Shown here piece after piece: positions 5,201 to 5,500 of a stretch of DNA of 5,500 nucleotides. The DNA comes from Reyranella sp. (GTDB lineage Bacteria; Pseudomonadota; Alphaproteobacteria; Reyranellales; Reyranellaceae), in the NCBI GenBank assembly GCA_016780605.1, contig JADHLS010000435.1, positions 1-5,500 on the forward strand, given 5' to 3'. The translations under genes were made by a program, and so were the position numbers. Within the stretch, counting starts at the first letter, position 1. Each line of letters starts with the position of its first letter. The notes beneath the pieces were generated by a model that did no database searches, was not told the DNA's origin, and worked only from the letters and a program-made list of their open reading frames with translations.

Positions 5201-5500
5201 GTCCGCACTGAGCAACCTGTCCACACAGCATCGCACCGAGACCGAGGCCGGATACCATCGCTCCTGGTTTCCGGTGTGCCTGGCCCGCGATCTCGCGCCC
5301 GGCGCTGTTGTCGGCCGCGACTTCCTCGGCAGCCGGGTCGTGGCCTATCGCGATGGCGAGGGCAATCCGGTCGTGCAGAGCGCCTGGTGTCCCCACCTCG
5401 GGGCTGACCTGTCGAAGGGCCAGATCGTCGACGGACGCCTGCGCTGCCCCTATCACCACTGGTCGTTTGCCGCCGACGGCGCCTGCGCCCACATCCCGAC
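5190..5500 (+). CDS. Rieske [2Fe-2S] oxygenase, N-terminal part (runs off the window)
   Basis: The first 103 codons of a gene that continues past the window end. GGAGG at 5180-5184 sits 5 nt before the ATG. The translated start has GYHRSWFPVCLARDL (21-35), the usual lead-in to ring-hydroxylating oxygenase alpha subunits and related aryl demethylases. A Rieske cluster site follows: Cys67-Pro-His69 and, after 16 residues, Cys86-Pro-Tyr-His89, with HLGADLSKGQIVDGRLRC between them and HHWSF after. The cluster ligands are complete, so the domain should carry the iron-sulfur centre that passes electrons to a mononuclear iron in the missing C-terminal domain. The substrate is unknown; a cytosolic aromatic or other cyclic compound is likely from the family. 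The divergent TetR regulator and its probable operators suggest that the substrate or a related compound induces the gene. Confidence 0.9.
   Translation, partial: MGVVSALSNLSTQHRTETEAGYHRSWFPVCLARDLAPGAVVGRDFLGSRVVAYRDGEGNPVVQSAWCPHLGADLSKGQIVDGRLRCPYHHWSFAADGACAHIP

Noticed and set aside
5175..5492. A 105-codon minus-strand frame at the right edge
   Set aside because: It is antisense to the Rieske domain, whose Cys/His cluster ligands are unmistakable.

Overview
The window is GC-rich, tightly packed bacterial DNA that reads as an alphaproteobacterial chromosome. The evidence is the gene families present (the FYAS-type methyltransferase divergent from gloB, a short one-anchor LepB, a DUF1932 oxidoreductase), the strong G/C bias at third codon positions, and the long antisense shadow frames this produces. 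I cannot fix the genus. There are no RNA genes, insertion sequences or CRISPR arrays.

Layout, left to right. Positions 1-107 are non-coding, with three CCAGCGAAA repeats. Positions 108-195 (minus) are the decayed 5' end of a LysE/RhtB-type exporter gene. A compact minus-strand run follows, in transcription order: class I SAM methyltransferase (3657-2878), DUF1932 NAD(P)-dependent dehydrogenase (2835-1903), YbaK/aminoacyl-tRNA deacylase-like protein (1913-1425), signal peptidase I LepB (1413-667) and a GNAT acetyltransferase (665-210). Gaps are 42, -11, 11 and 1 nt, so at least the last four are probably co-transcribed and partly translationally coupled. Divergent from the methyltransferase is gloB (3729-4505, plus), glyoxalase II. 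It meets a minus-strand TetR-family regulator (5114-4506) stop codon to stop codon with no base between them. Divergent from tetR is the start of a Rieske [2Fe-2S] oxygenase (5190 to beyond the window).

The two divergent intergenic regions carry the most interesting signals. Between tetR and the Rieske gene, two copies of an 18-bp KpnI-like palindrome (GGTACC arms) lie 24 bp apart and overlap both predicted promoters. This looks like the operator array of the TetR regulator, controlling itself and the oxygenase. Between the methyltransferase and gloB, both start codons are preceded by the same TGCTA-headed element ending 6 nt before a TSS-like A of ATG, and neither has a Shine-Dalgarno sequence. 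Both transcripts may therefore be leaderless.

Most of the genes are recognisable housekeeping or accessory metabolism (protein export, tRNA proofreading, methylglyoxal detoxification). I saw no clear sign of a wholly new system. The new material is regulatory architecture and a gene remnant.
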